Assembly: GCA_016715905.1 (NCBI GenBank)
Contig: JADJXI010000004.1
Span: 62,001-126,000, forward strand
DNA: 64,000 bases
Origin: Sphingobacteriaceae bacterium
GTDB taxonomy: Bacteria; Bacteroidota; Bacteroidia; B-17B0; Aurantibacillaceae
Reading direction: 5' to 3'
Numbering within the stretch: the stretch's first letter is position 1; every line of letters starts with the position of its first letter. Positions 56,100-64,000 of the stretch are shown here, in pieces. A program made the position numbers and the translations under genes. The notes under the pieces were generated by a model that was not told where the DNA came from, searched no databases, and was given only the letters and a program-made list of their open reading frames with translations.

Positions 56100-59030
56100 A
56101 TGATAAATCAGGTTAATGAATACTTGCCTTTTAACATGCAAATAAATTTGGATGAAGCTTATAAGAATGCTCCTTTTCTTATTGCATTAATTAATAAAGA
56201 TAATTACATCATTTCTATTAATAGAGCTGTTTTTCTGAAGGGAATAAACGCTAAAGATTATATAGGTAAAATGATAAACGAAGTGGATTTGCCTTTTGAG
56301 ATAGAACGGAATATTACTTTGTTGGATATAACCAAAGATTTTTTTATAAATAATAGGATACACCGACCTATTGAGGTATCATTTAAACTAAAACAGCGAA
56401 CTAAATATTTTGAATTAATATTTTGTGAAGTTTTAAGCAGTACAAGAGAGAGATTGTTGCAAATTTATATAAATAACGTTACCAAATATAGATTAATACA
56501 AAAGCAAGTTTACCGAAGTAATGATTTACTTATTAAATTGTTTGATACAACACCTGTTGGCATCTCTATCAATGATTCTATTACCGGTAAATATTTAAAG
56601 TGTAATCGTAAATACCTCGATATTTTAGGCTATACTGAATTTGAGCTATTAAGCAAAAGTTTTTTGGATGTGTCTTTTCCCGATGACCTTCCAAATGACC
56701 TTCTGAATTTAGCTAAATTAAAAAATAAGGAGATAAATCAATATGAGTTAAAAAAAAGATATATAACAAAAAATGGTGAACTAATTTGGGTTAAATTGTT
56801 TGTAGCACCTTTATCATATAATACTGCCGGTGAATTGGAGTCTCATATCGCAACAATAATCGATTTTACATCCGAAGTTACTAATAATAATTTATTATCA
56901 ACCATTGATGAGATTGTTTCGGTTAAAACAGGTGATGGATATTTTAGCGAACTATCTCAATTTTTATTGAATTATTTGAATGTAAAATATGTTTTTTTTG
57001 GTAATTATAATCAAGTAAGTCATTCAATGAATTTTATATCATTCCGTAATAATAAATCTGAACTAGTAGACTACAGTTATTCCTTACCTGGTACTCCTTG
57101 CGAACAAGTATTAAAAAGCAATGAATATAAGTACTATGAAAATGTTCAAAGCATTTTTCCGGAGGATAAAGATTTAACCAAGTTAAATGTATATAGTTAT
57201 TTGGGTATTCGACTTATTAATGAAAAAAAAGAAGTAAAGGGTATAATTACTTTAATGGATGACAAGCCCATGCAGCAAATTGAAAACAAAGTAAAGATAC
57301 TTATGCTTATTTCTGATAGAAGTGCCAATGAAATTGAAAGAAAGAACAATTTAGTGAATCTGTTAGACAGAGAAAGATTTAATTTGGGTATACTCAATTC
57401 ATTGGACTCTAATATTTGTGTGTTGGATAATGAAGGTTTTATAATTATGACAAATGACTCTTGGAATAAATATTCATTGGAAAATGGCGAACCTAATTTA
57501 GCAAATACGGGTATTGGTAGAAATTATTTTGAAGTGTGTAAAACTAGTTTCAATTTGGGTGATAAAATGGCGTTAGAGATATATAATGGAATCTTATCCG
57601 TATTGAAAAAGAATATTAAAAAGTATGTCGCTGAATATCCCTGTAATTCTAAATCAACTATAAGGTGGTTTGAAATTAATGTTACTTTGCTTTCAAATAG
57701 TAATCATAAATTGGTAATTCGCCACACCGATATTACTGTAAATAAACTGGCACAATTACATCTGTTAAACTCAATTGATGATTTACTTACAATAGATAAA
57801 TTAAATAATTTATCAATGAAAGGTTGTAATAAAGCAGAATTAATCAAATATTATATGAATGTTTATCATTCTGCTTTTAATTCTAAGTTAACTTGTTATT
57901 TAAATTATCAAAGGCATAAAAATGAAATTAATGTTGAAATTCAAATTTCAGAAAATGACTTGAATCAAAGTTTTAGGGAACATACCGGATTTTCACTTGC
58001 TGCCTTAAAATCAAATTTGAGAGAAAATAATCATTTAGTTAAAATTATAAATACGAATGAAGGTGTTTTTTTAAAAAGGACGGAGGATATTGCAGATTTT
58101 TATGCTGATTGTTTTGGGTTAAAACTACCTAATATCATGACCGTATTAAAATTATATAATATTAATTCAATGTACATTACTCCTGTTATTTGTAGTAATG
58201 AAATATTAGGTATTATCATATTATCATACATAGATAATATTTCAAACGATATTTATGAACGAATTAGATTGTATAATAATCATTTTATTTTGGCTTTAGA
58301 AAAGTCTGAGGTAGTGAATAATAATAAAATATTAAATGAAGACTTAAAAAACAAATACAATTCTTTATTACAGTTTAATTACATAGTATCTCATAATTTA
58401 AGAGCACCTGTGGCACATATTAAAGGTTTATGCAATTTAATTAATTCGAATAACGTAGATATGGCAACAAAGAAAAAGTCTTTAAACTTTTTAAAACTCG
58501 CAGCAAATAATATGGATGAGACATTAATTGATTTAAATAATATATTAAGCACAACAAAATCCAAAAGCCAAATAAAGGAATTACTAGATTTAGAATTATT
58601 ATTTAATTCAATTAAAATATCATTACAAGGAAATTGGCCAAAAGAAAACCTTGATTTAAAATTAGAAATCGATCCAGAAATAAAAAATGTTTATTTAAAT
58701 AAAAATTACCTACAAAGTATTATTTATAATTTATTAAGTAATGCAATCAAGTACAGACAAGAGCAAAGAAAGCTAATAGTAAATATAAAATTTAATATGA
58801 TTGATTATAATTTATGCATTGAGATTAATGATAATGGGAGGGGGATTGATTTGGAAAAACACAAGAATTCAATTTTTGGCCTTTATAAACGTTTTGATTT
58901 GAGTACTACAGGTAAAGGATTAGGATTGTATATGACCAAGTTACAAATTGAGGCTTTAAGCGGAAAAATTGAGGTTGATAGTATCCCCGGCGTAGGAACA
59001 ACATTCAAAATAAGTGTACCTTTAGATTAA
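56100..59030 (+). CDS. multi-PAS/GAF sensor histidine kinase
   Basis: A 976-residue cytoplasmic kinase without transmembrane segments. Order of domains: PAS-like (about 15-125), PAS with PVGISINDSITGKYLKCNRKYLDILGYTEFEL (about 135-260), GAF (about 275-410, SYLGIRLINEKKEVKGIITLMDD), PAS-like (about 430-545), a second GAF-like region (about 560-740), HisKA with YIVSHNLRAPVAHIKGL (phospho-His near 766), and a HATPase_c domain. The HATPase_c domain has NLLSNAIKYRQEQ (N box), INDNGRGID (G1 box) and GKGLGLYMTKLQIEALSGKIEVDS (G2 box). The partner regulator is unknown; the receiver-only protein at 53.9 kb is the closest candidate. Confidence 0.92.
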   Translation: MINQVNEYLPFNMQINLDEAYKNAPFLIALINKDNYIISINRAVFLKGINAKDYIGKMINEVDLPFEIERNITLLDITKDFFINNRIHRPIEVSFKLKQRTKYFELIFCEVLSSTRERLLQIYINNVTKYRLIQKQVYRSNDLLIKLFDTTPVGISINDSITGKYLKCNRKYLDILGYTEFELLSKSFLDVSFPDDLPNDLLNLAKLKNKEINQYELKKRYITKNGELIWVKLFVAPLSYNTAGELESHIATIIDFTSEVTNNNLLSTIDEIVSVKTGDGYFSELSQFLLNYLNVKYVFFGNYNQVSHSMNFISFRNNKSELVDYSYSLPGTPCEQVLKSNEYKYYENVQSIFPEDKDLTKLNVYSYLGIRLINEKKEVKGIITLMDDKPMQQIENKVKILMLISDRSANEIERKNNLVNLLDRERFNLGILNSLDSNICVLDNEGFIIMTNDSWNKYSLENGEPNLANTGIGRNYFEVCKTSFNLGDKMALEIYNGILSVLKKNIKKYVAEYPCNSKSTIRWFEINVTLLSNSNHKLVIRHTDITVNKLAQLHLLNSIDDLLTIDKLNNLSMKGCNKAELIKYYMNVYHSAFNSKLTCYLNYQRHKNEINVEIQISENDLNQSFREHTGFSLAALKSNLRENNHLVKIINTNEGVFLKRTEDIADFYADCFGLKLPNIMTVLKLYNINSMYITPVICSNEILGIIILSYIDNISNDIYERIRLYNNHFILALEKSEVVNNNKILNEDLKNKYNSLLQFNYIVSHNLRAPVAHIKGLCNLINSNNVDMATKKKSLNFLKLAANNMDETLIDLNNILSTTKSKSQIKELLDLELLFNSIKISLQGNWPKENLDLKLEIDPEIKNVYLNKNYLQSIIYNLLSNAIKYRQEQRKLIVNIKFNMIDYNLCIEINDNGRGIDLEKHKNSIFGLYKRFDLSTTGKGLGLYMTKLQIEALSGKIEVDSIPGVGTTFKISVPLD

Positions 59031-59121
59031 AATATTACTAATGATTCTTTCAGTTATTTTGATTCTACTAAATTACTAAGGTATATTGAGTAGATAGATT
59101 GTAGGAATTTATTTTATAGAT

Positions 59122-60216
59122 TTAACTTAGGGAATGATTCGGTATTATAACATCAAAAGTGGTGCCTTTAGTTGAATTGGCAATCGCATAAATCTTACCA
59201 TTTAGTTTTTCAATAGTTTCTTTAACAATATATAAACCTATACCTGTTCCTTCTACATTTCTTTTATCATTGGCCCTAAAGAATAGTTTGAAAATATCCT
59301 TCAGAAAGGCCGGATTTATTCCTATACCATTATCTTTAACTTTAATTTCCACTTGTTTTTCATTTATAACAATATCTACGTCTACAGTTGGGTTCTTTTC
59401 ATTGGGATCGCTGTATTTAATTGCATTAGAAATAAGATTGTTTAATATTACTTCAATTCTTGATTCATCACTAATAAATACGGTTTCTTGTTTTTGATTG
59501 ATATTAATTTTAATATGATTGATTTCATTCTCATGTAAATGTTCAATTTTACGAATTAATTTATCCAAATTAATTTCCTCAAGTGTAACTTCCGACCTGG
59601 CATTTCGATACTAATCCAATATATTTTTAATAAAATCGTCCAAATGATGTATTCGACCTTCAATCATTTCTATAATCGGTAAAGCCCCATTACATTCAGG
59701 TTTGAGTTTGGCCACTTGTGCTAATCCAAGTATGGAAGTTAAGGGAGAACGTAAATCATGTGAAACACAATAAACAAATTTGTTCAGTTCTTCATTTGAT
59801 TTGGATAACTGCGAGTTTAATAGTTTAATTTCATTTTTTGAATTATAAATATTAACGCAATTTTCTATGGCTAATGATAACTTATCCCAATCCCAGGGTT
59901 TATGTAAGTATTTGCTAATCTGCCCTTGATTAATAGCATCTATTACAATTTCAATATCTATATAACTGGTAATTAATAATCGCATGGAATCCGGATAAAG
60001 AATTTTTGTTTTTTCAAAAAACTCAATTCCGGTCATACCCGGCATTCTTTGATCGGCGATAAGAATTTCTATATGTTTTGTTTCCAGTAATTTTAAGGCA
60101 TCGTATCCGTTTAAAGCTGTGTGAACTTCATACATCTTTCTAAAATAGCTATAAAAAGAAGCAAGATTTTGATGTTCGTCATCTATATATAGTATTTTAA
60201 TTTTTTCGTTATTCAC
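59122..60216 (-). pseudogene. receiver-histidine kinase (REC-HisKA-HATPase) split by one in-frame TAG
   Basis: A single frame of 364 codons with an internal TAG at 59611-59613. Part one (GTG start at 60216) has a receiver domain: IDDEH, phospho-Asp55 in LIADQRMPGMTG, and Lys in YLHKPWDW. A coiled coil and HisKA (FVYCVSHDLRSPLTSILG) follow, ending at FIKNILD. After the TAG the same frame continues with YRNARSEVTLEEI and a HATPase_c domain (NLISNAIKYSD, VKDNGIGINP, GTGIGLYIVKETIEKLNGKI). The expected residue at the TAG is Tyr or Ser, as in the family segment DYSRNAR. Only one base separates the halves from an intact gene. It is coupled to the 7TM-DISM kinase gene by an 8-bp overlap. Confidence 0.85.
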
Positions 60217-62314
60217 TTATATTAAGTTTTATATGAAATAATATTGTGATGGTTGTTCCTTTTCCTTCAAAGCTACGAATATTTATTTCAGCATCATGAC
60301 TTTTTAAAATAGAATATACAATAGACATGCCTAAACCGGTTCCTTCTCCCACATCTTTAGTAGTAAAAAAGGGTTCAAAAACTTTTGAAATGGTAGAAGC
60401 TGACATCCCAATACCTGTATCTTCAATCGAAAACAGAACTTGATCGTTAGTCAAACTTGTGTTAATTGTAATAAAATTGGTTTGGTTTTTGGTATTTTTT
60501 TTCACCGCAAAAATCGAATTGGCAATTAAATTCATAAAAACTTGATTTAATTTTCCGGGAAAACATTCAATGGCCGGAATATTTCCGTAATTGGTAATAA
60601 TTTTTAAGTTGTCTGGTATTGAGCTATTGAGTAAAGTAAGGGTAGATTTGATGCCCTCATTGATATTCACGGTTTTTATATCAATTTCATCAAGCCTTGA
60701 AAAATTCCTTAACCCTGACACAATTTCAGTGGTTCTCTTCGCGCCTTCCTCAATACCATTAAGCAAAGTGAAAATTTCGGATTTAACGTATTCAAAATCT
60801 ATTTTTTGCTTAAATGCTTCAATGTCCTGTTTATTAACTTGCTGTAAGTCCTTTAGTATTAATTCATATTTATTAATTAATTCTAATACGTCTTTAATGT
60901 CAAGTTTCAGCGGTTTAATATTAGCGCTCACAAAATTTATAGGATTATTTATTTCATGCGCAATTCCGGCTGTTAGTTGGCCGAGTGAGGCCATTTTTTC
61001 GGCGTTTACCAATTGAGATTGGGTTTGTTTTAGATTAGCAATTGCATTATTTAACTCTTGAGTTCTTGCTGTTACTTTTTCTTCTAACAACACGTTTTGT
61101 TCACGCACCAGTTTTTCTTTTTCTTGCACGGCCTCTAAACTTTCTTTTTTATAAATATTTATTTTGGACGCTAAGGCAAAAGAAAGTAAAATTGTTTCAA
61201 TACCTGAGCCAATCTGCATGGTGTATCTGGTGAAATTGTTGAAGGGTAGTACACCCACATCTTTTAAAACAAACACAATTACTCCAATTAGAAAAATACT
61301 CCAACCGAATAAGAAGTATTTAGCGGGCGGATAACCACTTTTTACAACCAAAATAGAAACAATTAACATGTAAATGGAAACAACCATGGCATTTAGCTCC
61401 ATGATTTTTTGACTTAATTCATATTTATCTATGTAAGCTAGTATAAGAGATATTAGGTAGATGCTTAAAAACAGATAGGTTAAATTGAATAATGTTTTAT
61501 TAAAACTTTTAATTTTTAGAAAAACATTCATAAATATTAAGGCGGCAATTCCAACAAAGCTCGGCAATGTAAATAAACTGTATTTTGCTAGTGAATGTGA
61601 ATTGGGCCATAAATATTTTAAAGTATAGCCTTGTAAATTAGTTTGCGTTAGTAATACCAGAATAATATAAATGACGTAATAAATATAGTTAGAATCACGA
61701 ACCGAGAAGTAAACAAATAAATTATATAAAATCATAACCAGCATGATGCCACAATAAATTCCGGAAAGAAAATTTCGATGACTAATTTTGGATTGTATAA
61801 TTGAAAATTCGCCAATTTGTAATGGTACCTGAATTCCTTCTGAACCTTTAATCTTAATAAAGTAAGTTCGAGTGCTATCTTTTGGTATGTTGCATTCAAA
61901 TAAATAGTTAGGGTCATCAAATTTTCTTTGGTAAAACGGAAAAGCTTCGCCATAAGTAATTACTTGATAAGGAGATTTAGCATCTGTTTTTTTGTAAAAT
62001 TGTACTTCATCAAGAACCGGATTTGAAACTTCAACTAAAAATCTCTCTGATTTGGAAGTATTTTTGATAATAATTTTCAACCAAAATTGTGAACTGGAGA
62101 ATCCAAAATTTGGTATTTGTTGAGTTTGTGAAGTGAAAGTAAAATTTGAAATATTTTCTATGGTTGCGGTGTCAAATTTATCCTCAAATATCCAAATTCC
62201 TGAATTGACATTAATGATTTGATCACTTTGTTTTATTGTTATTTGAGCACAGGTTACAAAATGTAATGACAAATTAAAAATAATAAAGTAAATATAATAA
62301 TATATTTTATTCAT
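60209..62314 (-). CDS. 7TM-DISM sensor histidine kinase
   Basis: A 701-residue inner-membrane kinase. After a signal peptide (MNKIYYYIYFIIFNLSLHFVTCA) comes a periplasmic 7TMR-DISMED2-type beta domain (about 25-180, SSSQFWLKIIIKNTSKSERFLVEVSNPVLDEVQFY). The 7TM-DISM membrane block (about 185-390), a coiled coil (about 395-440) and HisKA (GQLTAGIAHEINNPINFVSANI, near 448-470) follow. The HATPase_c domain (about 550-700) has NLIANSIFAV, EDTGIGMSASTISKVFEPFF and GEGTGLGMSIVYSI. DISMED2 domains are thought to bind small molecules, often carbohydrate-like. It lies between the GNAT-fold gene and the receiver-kinase gene in one operon. Confidence 0.92.
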   Translation of the reverse strand: MNKIYYYIYFIIFNLSLHFVTCAQITIKQSDQIINVNSGIWIFEDKFDTATIENISNFTFTSQTQQIPNFGFSSSQFWLKIIIKNTSKSERFLVEVSNPVLDEVQFYKKTDAKSPYQVITYGEAFPFYQRKFDDPNYLFECNIPKDSTRTYFIKIKGSEGIQVPLQIGEFSIIQSKISHRNFLSGIYCGIMLVMILYNLFVYFSVRDSNYIYYVIYIILVLLTQTNLQGYTLKYLWPNSHSLAKYSLFTLPSFVGIAALIFMNVFLKIKSFNKTLFNLTYLFLSIYLISLILAYIDKYELSQKIMELNAMVVSIYMLIVSILVVKSGYPPAKYFLFGWSIFLIGVIVFVLKDVGVLPFNNFTRYTMQIGSGIETILLSFALASKINIYKKESLEAVQEKEKLVREQNVLLEEKVTARTQELNNAIANLKQTQSQLVNAEKMASLGQLTAGIAHEINNPINFVSANIKPLKLDIKDVLELINKYELILKDLQQVNKQDIEAFKQKIDFEYVKSEIFTLLNGIEEGAKRTTEIVSGLRNFSRLDEIDIKTVNINEGIKSTLTLLNSSIPDNLKIITNYGNIPAIECFPGKLNQVFMNLIANSIFAVKKNTKNQTNFITINTSLTNDQVLFSIEDTGIGMSASTISKVFEPFFTTKDVGEGTGLGMSIVYSILKSHDAEINIRSFEGKGTTITILFHIKLNISE

Positions 62315-62315
62315 A

Positions 62316-63095
62316 TTATTTTTTACAAATTTTTTTTATTTCTTCCAGGTTGTAATTTGTGTTAGTCAAATTAGGTCCTTCGGTTATATTTGTATAACGT
62401 GTATTAAATTGAATCACTAAATTAAAATTATTGTGAGTTTCAGTTATTGTTTGCTTTAAATTATTTCTTAATAATATCATGTTATCGAAATCTTTTTTAG
62501 CAGAATTTTTTAATGAAACTGCATCTAAAATTCCGATTACATTAGCAATATGTTCTTTTGTTGGATATAAAAAATCACCGTTATTACCTAGTGATTTGTC
62601 AATTACAAAACCTATTTCACTAAAAAGTTGAAGGGTATGCCAACCACAAATGCCCAGCATTTTGGTAAATTTTAATTGATTGGCAGAAGAAACGGATGCC
62701 CACATTAAATAGCGAGCAATTCCAAAGCCTTTAACTGATTTAGCCGTCCACAATCCGCAAGACTCACTAATTCCTCCTTGTACAGCATGTTCCATTACAC
62801 GCTGGTGGATGCGCTCATCCATATATCCGACAGCTGCTTCAACTGGTAATGGGATTTTGCCGTCTGCAATTTGAATTCTGACTCCACCAATATATTCATC
62901 GGTTTCTGTAAATTTGGCGAGTGTGCAATAGATAAAAGGATTGTATAACCAATCTGTATTATTTGTTGTTACATTTTGAATTCCATAGTCAGCTAATACT
63001 TTTCTATGCCCCGCTAAATATGCTTGGCATAAGTCAGGCTCATCTATAGCCCTGAACACAAAAAGTTCAATTTTACTTTTACCAAAATTATTCAT
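62316..63095 (-). CDS. GNAT-fold protein with LuxI/FeeM-like layout
   Basis: A 259-residue soluble protein. The N-terminal half has FRAIDEPDLCQAYLAGHRKVLADYG and YIGGVRIQIADG, which resembles the N-terminal pattern of LuxI/FeeM-type acyl synthases (YxxRhxxF then GxxR strand). The C-terminal half has ESCGLWTAKSVKGFGIARYLMWAS, similar to the E-S-R-x-W/F segment and acetyl-CoA-like loop, then LGICGWHTLQLFSEIGF. This is pattern-based, not proven; an ordinary acyltransferase or a member of an unknown GNAT group is possible. It overlaps the nitroreductase-like gene by 8 bp and precedes the 7TM-DISM kinase by 1 bp, so it is part of the signalling operon. Confidence 0.55.
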   Translation of the reverse strand: MNNFGKSKIELFVFRAIDEPDLCQAYLAGHRKVLADYGIQNVTTNNTDWLYNPFIYCTLAKFTETDEYIGGVRIQIADGKIPLPVEAAVGYMDERIHQRVMEHAVQGGISESCGLWTAKSVKGFGIARYLMWASVSSANQLKFTKMLGICGWHTLQLFSEIGFVIDKSLGNNGDFLYPTKEHIANVIGILDAVSLKNSAKKDFDNMILLRNNLKQTITETHNNFNLVIQFNTRYTNITEGPNLTNTNYNLEEIKKICKK

Positions 63096-64000
63096 ATATC
63101 AATACATCCTCAATAGGTAAGCGTAAAGATTTAGCGGTAACTTTTTCCGTTTTATAAAGTCTAAAAATAAATAAGGCATGTACGTTTTCTTGTAACTGAA
63201 ATATATTCCTAAGTCTGTTAGTTTCTACTTTTAAATCATTATAAATATCTTCTATTCCTTCTTTTTGATTATCATTAATTCGTAATGATAAAAATGTTGA
63301 TATAGATATAGGTTGTAAGCTAATATTATATAAAGTAGCATTTAACCAAATACGCTGAAGTGTTTTTCCAGCTTCAATAAATGAATAACCTGTGGTTTCG
63401 TATGCAGTTAATACGCCAATGGCCGAACAGGAATCGATTGATTTGTGAATTAATTTAGATAATCCGTTGCCTAAATTCCACTTGTTTAAATAATTCATCA
63501 CTTCCCAATCTTTTGAAACATAAAGCCCCGCCTGCTCGGTAGGAGTAAGGTCAATCGTTTTTAATTCTACGCCATCTCTAGTTAGCATGGCAGTATCTTC
63601 TGACCATCTGATTTCATTATTGAATTGTGCGTGCCCATTTTTGGTGAGTAAAAAAAGTCGATTAATTGATCCTAAAGTTTCCTTAACGGAATTTAATGCT
63701 TGTTTATCCGATATAATTTTAAACTTTATTTTGTTAAAGTTAAGTCCCATTTTTAAATTGGAAATTTCTTCAGGAACTAAATTTTGATTAAAATCTATTA
63801 TTCGGTTAGTGATTCTTTTTGGTATAGCTTCAAATAAAGATTGCTCTGTTTCACTTAATTTATTACTACTTTTTGTAAGATAAGTTGACGCAATTAAATT
63901 TGATTGTTGACCAATAGGAAAAATATTACAATTTAAATGGTAACCTAATTTTAGTGAAGCTAGTAATAAATTATACAGAGCTGCTCCATAAGAAATTAAA
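63088..64000 (-). CDS. nitroreductase-like protein (Rv1355c-like), partial at 5' end
   Basis: The frame is open from 63088 to the window end, so the N-terminus is missing; about 303 residues are seen. The residues near the edge (YGAALYNLLLASLKLGYHLNCNIFP) and SAIGVLTAYETTGYSFIEAGKTLQRIWLNATLYNISLQPIS match the flavin-binding and helical core of nitroreductases as found in Rv1355c-family proteins. These often carry an N-terminal ThiF domain, which would lie outside. An apparent start at 63750 is inside the domain and was not used. It overlaps the GNAT-fold gene by 8 bp. The substrate is unknown. Confidence 0.65.
   Translation of the reverse strand, partial: LISYGAALYNLLLASLKLGYHLNCNIFPIGQQSNLIASTYLTKSSNKLSETEQSLFEAIPKRITNRIIDFNQNLVPEEISNLKMGLNFNKIKFKIISDKQALNSVKETLGSINRLFLLTKNGHAQFNNEIRWSEDTAMLTRDGVELKTIDLTPTEQAGLYVSKDWEVMNYLNKWNLGNGLSKLIHKSIDSCSAIGVLTAYETTGYSFIEAGKTLQRIWLNATLYNISLQPISISTFLSLRINDNQKEGIEDIYNDLKVETNRLRNIFQLQENVHALFIFRLYKTEKVTAKSLRLPIEDVLIYE

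Noticed and set aside
59122..59568. Stand-alone HATPase protein starting at TTG 59568
   Set aside because: The frame is continuous with the upstream receiver-HisKA part except for one TAG, and the residues between belong to the kinase family.
59608..59616. TAG as a reassigned sense codon
   Set aside because: TAG ends well-supported genes elsewhere in the window (GWxTD lipoprotein, DAGK-family kinase), so reassignment is not supported.

Overview
The window is a stretch of AT-rich chromosome from a member of the Bacteroidota. This is inferred from several traits: many type IX secretion system (T9SS) cargo proteins with type A or type B sorting domains, PorP/SprF and PorE-like partners, a GLPGLI/outer-membrane-barrel pair, DUF349, GWxTD and DUF3467 proteins, 7TM-DISM signalling, and Bacteroidota-type promoter boxes (TAnnTTTG). 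No rRNA, tRNA, CRISPR array, prophage or insertion sequence was recognised. Genes are very densely packed, with many 4-11 bp overlaps. The genus cannot be named from this sequence alone.

Layout. 1-12 kb: a partial zinc-ribbon protein, an ABC ATPase without a normal start codon, a type B T9SS cargo protein, a LuxC-type acyl-CoA reductase divergent from a ferredoxin, a DUF349 coiled-coil protein, an AddB-like nuclease, an AI-2E family membrane protein, a GWxTD lipoprotein and a type A T9SS cargo protein. 12-26 kb is mostly housekeeping: superoxide dismutase, GLPGLI plus outer-membrane barrel, TsaC/YciO/Sua5 family, AroQ, XerD, acyl-CoA carboxylase beta, TerC, RluA-type pseudouridine synthase, a T9SS cargo protein and a PASTA protein.

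26-32.5 kb holds a four-gene, translationally coupled surface operon: lipoprotein, outer-membrane protein, T9SS cargo, and a TPR/PD40/SPOR-like protein. 32.5-35.5 kb: a frameshifted uridine phosphorylase, PyrF, a DUF3467 protein, and a convergent DUF58 protein. 35.7-47.2 kb is the dominant structure: two tandem modules of giant PKD/Ig-like type B adhesin plus PorP/SprF, ending in a PorE-like TPR-PD40-OmpA protein. This looks like an envelope-anchored surface adhesin complex. 47-51.5 kb: acylphosphatase, M23 peptidase, APC permease, class A beta-lactamase-like hydrolase and DAGK-family kinase. 51.6-53.9 kb: three secreted proteins of unknown function.

53.9-64 kb is a signalling region. It holds a receiver-only regulator coupled to a helical-repeat protein, a large PAS/GAF histidine kinase, and a minus-strand operon. 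That operon runs nitroreductase-like protein (open at the window end), GNAT-fold protein with a LuxI/FeeM-like layout, 7TM-DISM histidine kinase, then a receiver-histidine kinase interrupted by one in-frame amber codon. It could couple production or modification of a small molecule to its sensing, and is my best candidate for an undescribed system.

Three apparent lesions (a T8-run frameshift in udp, the amber codon in the receiver-kinase, and the missing ATG of the ABC gene) need checking against raw reads before biological interpretation.
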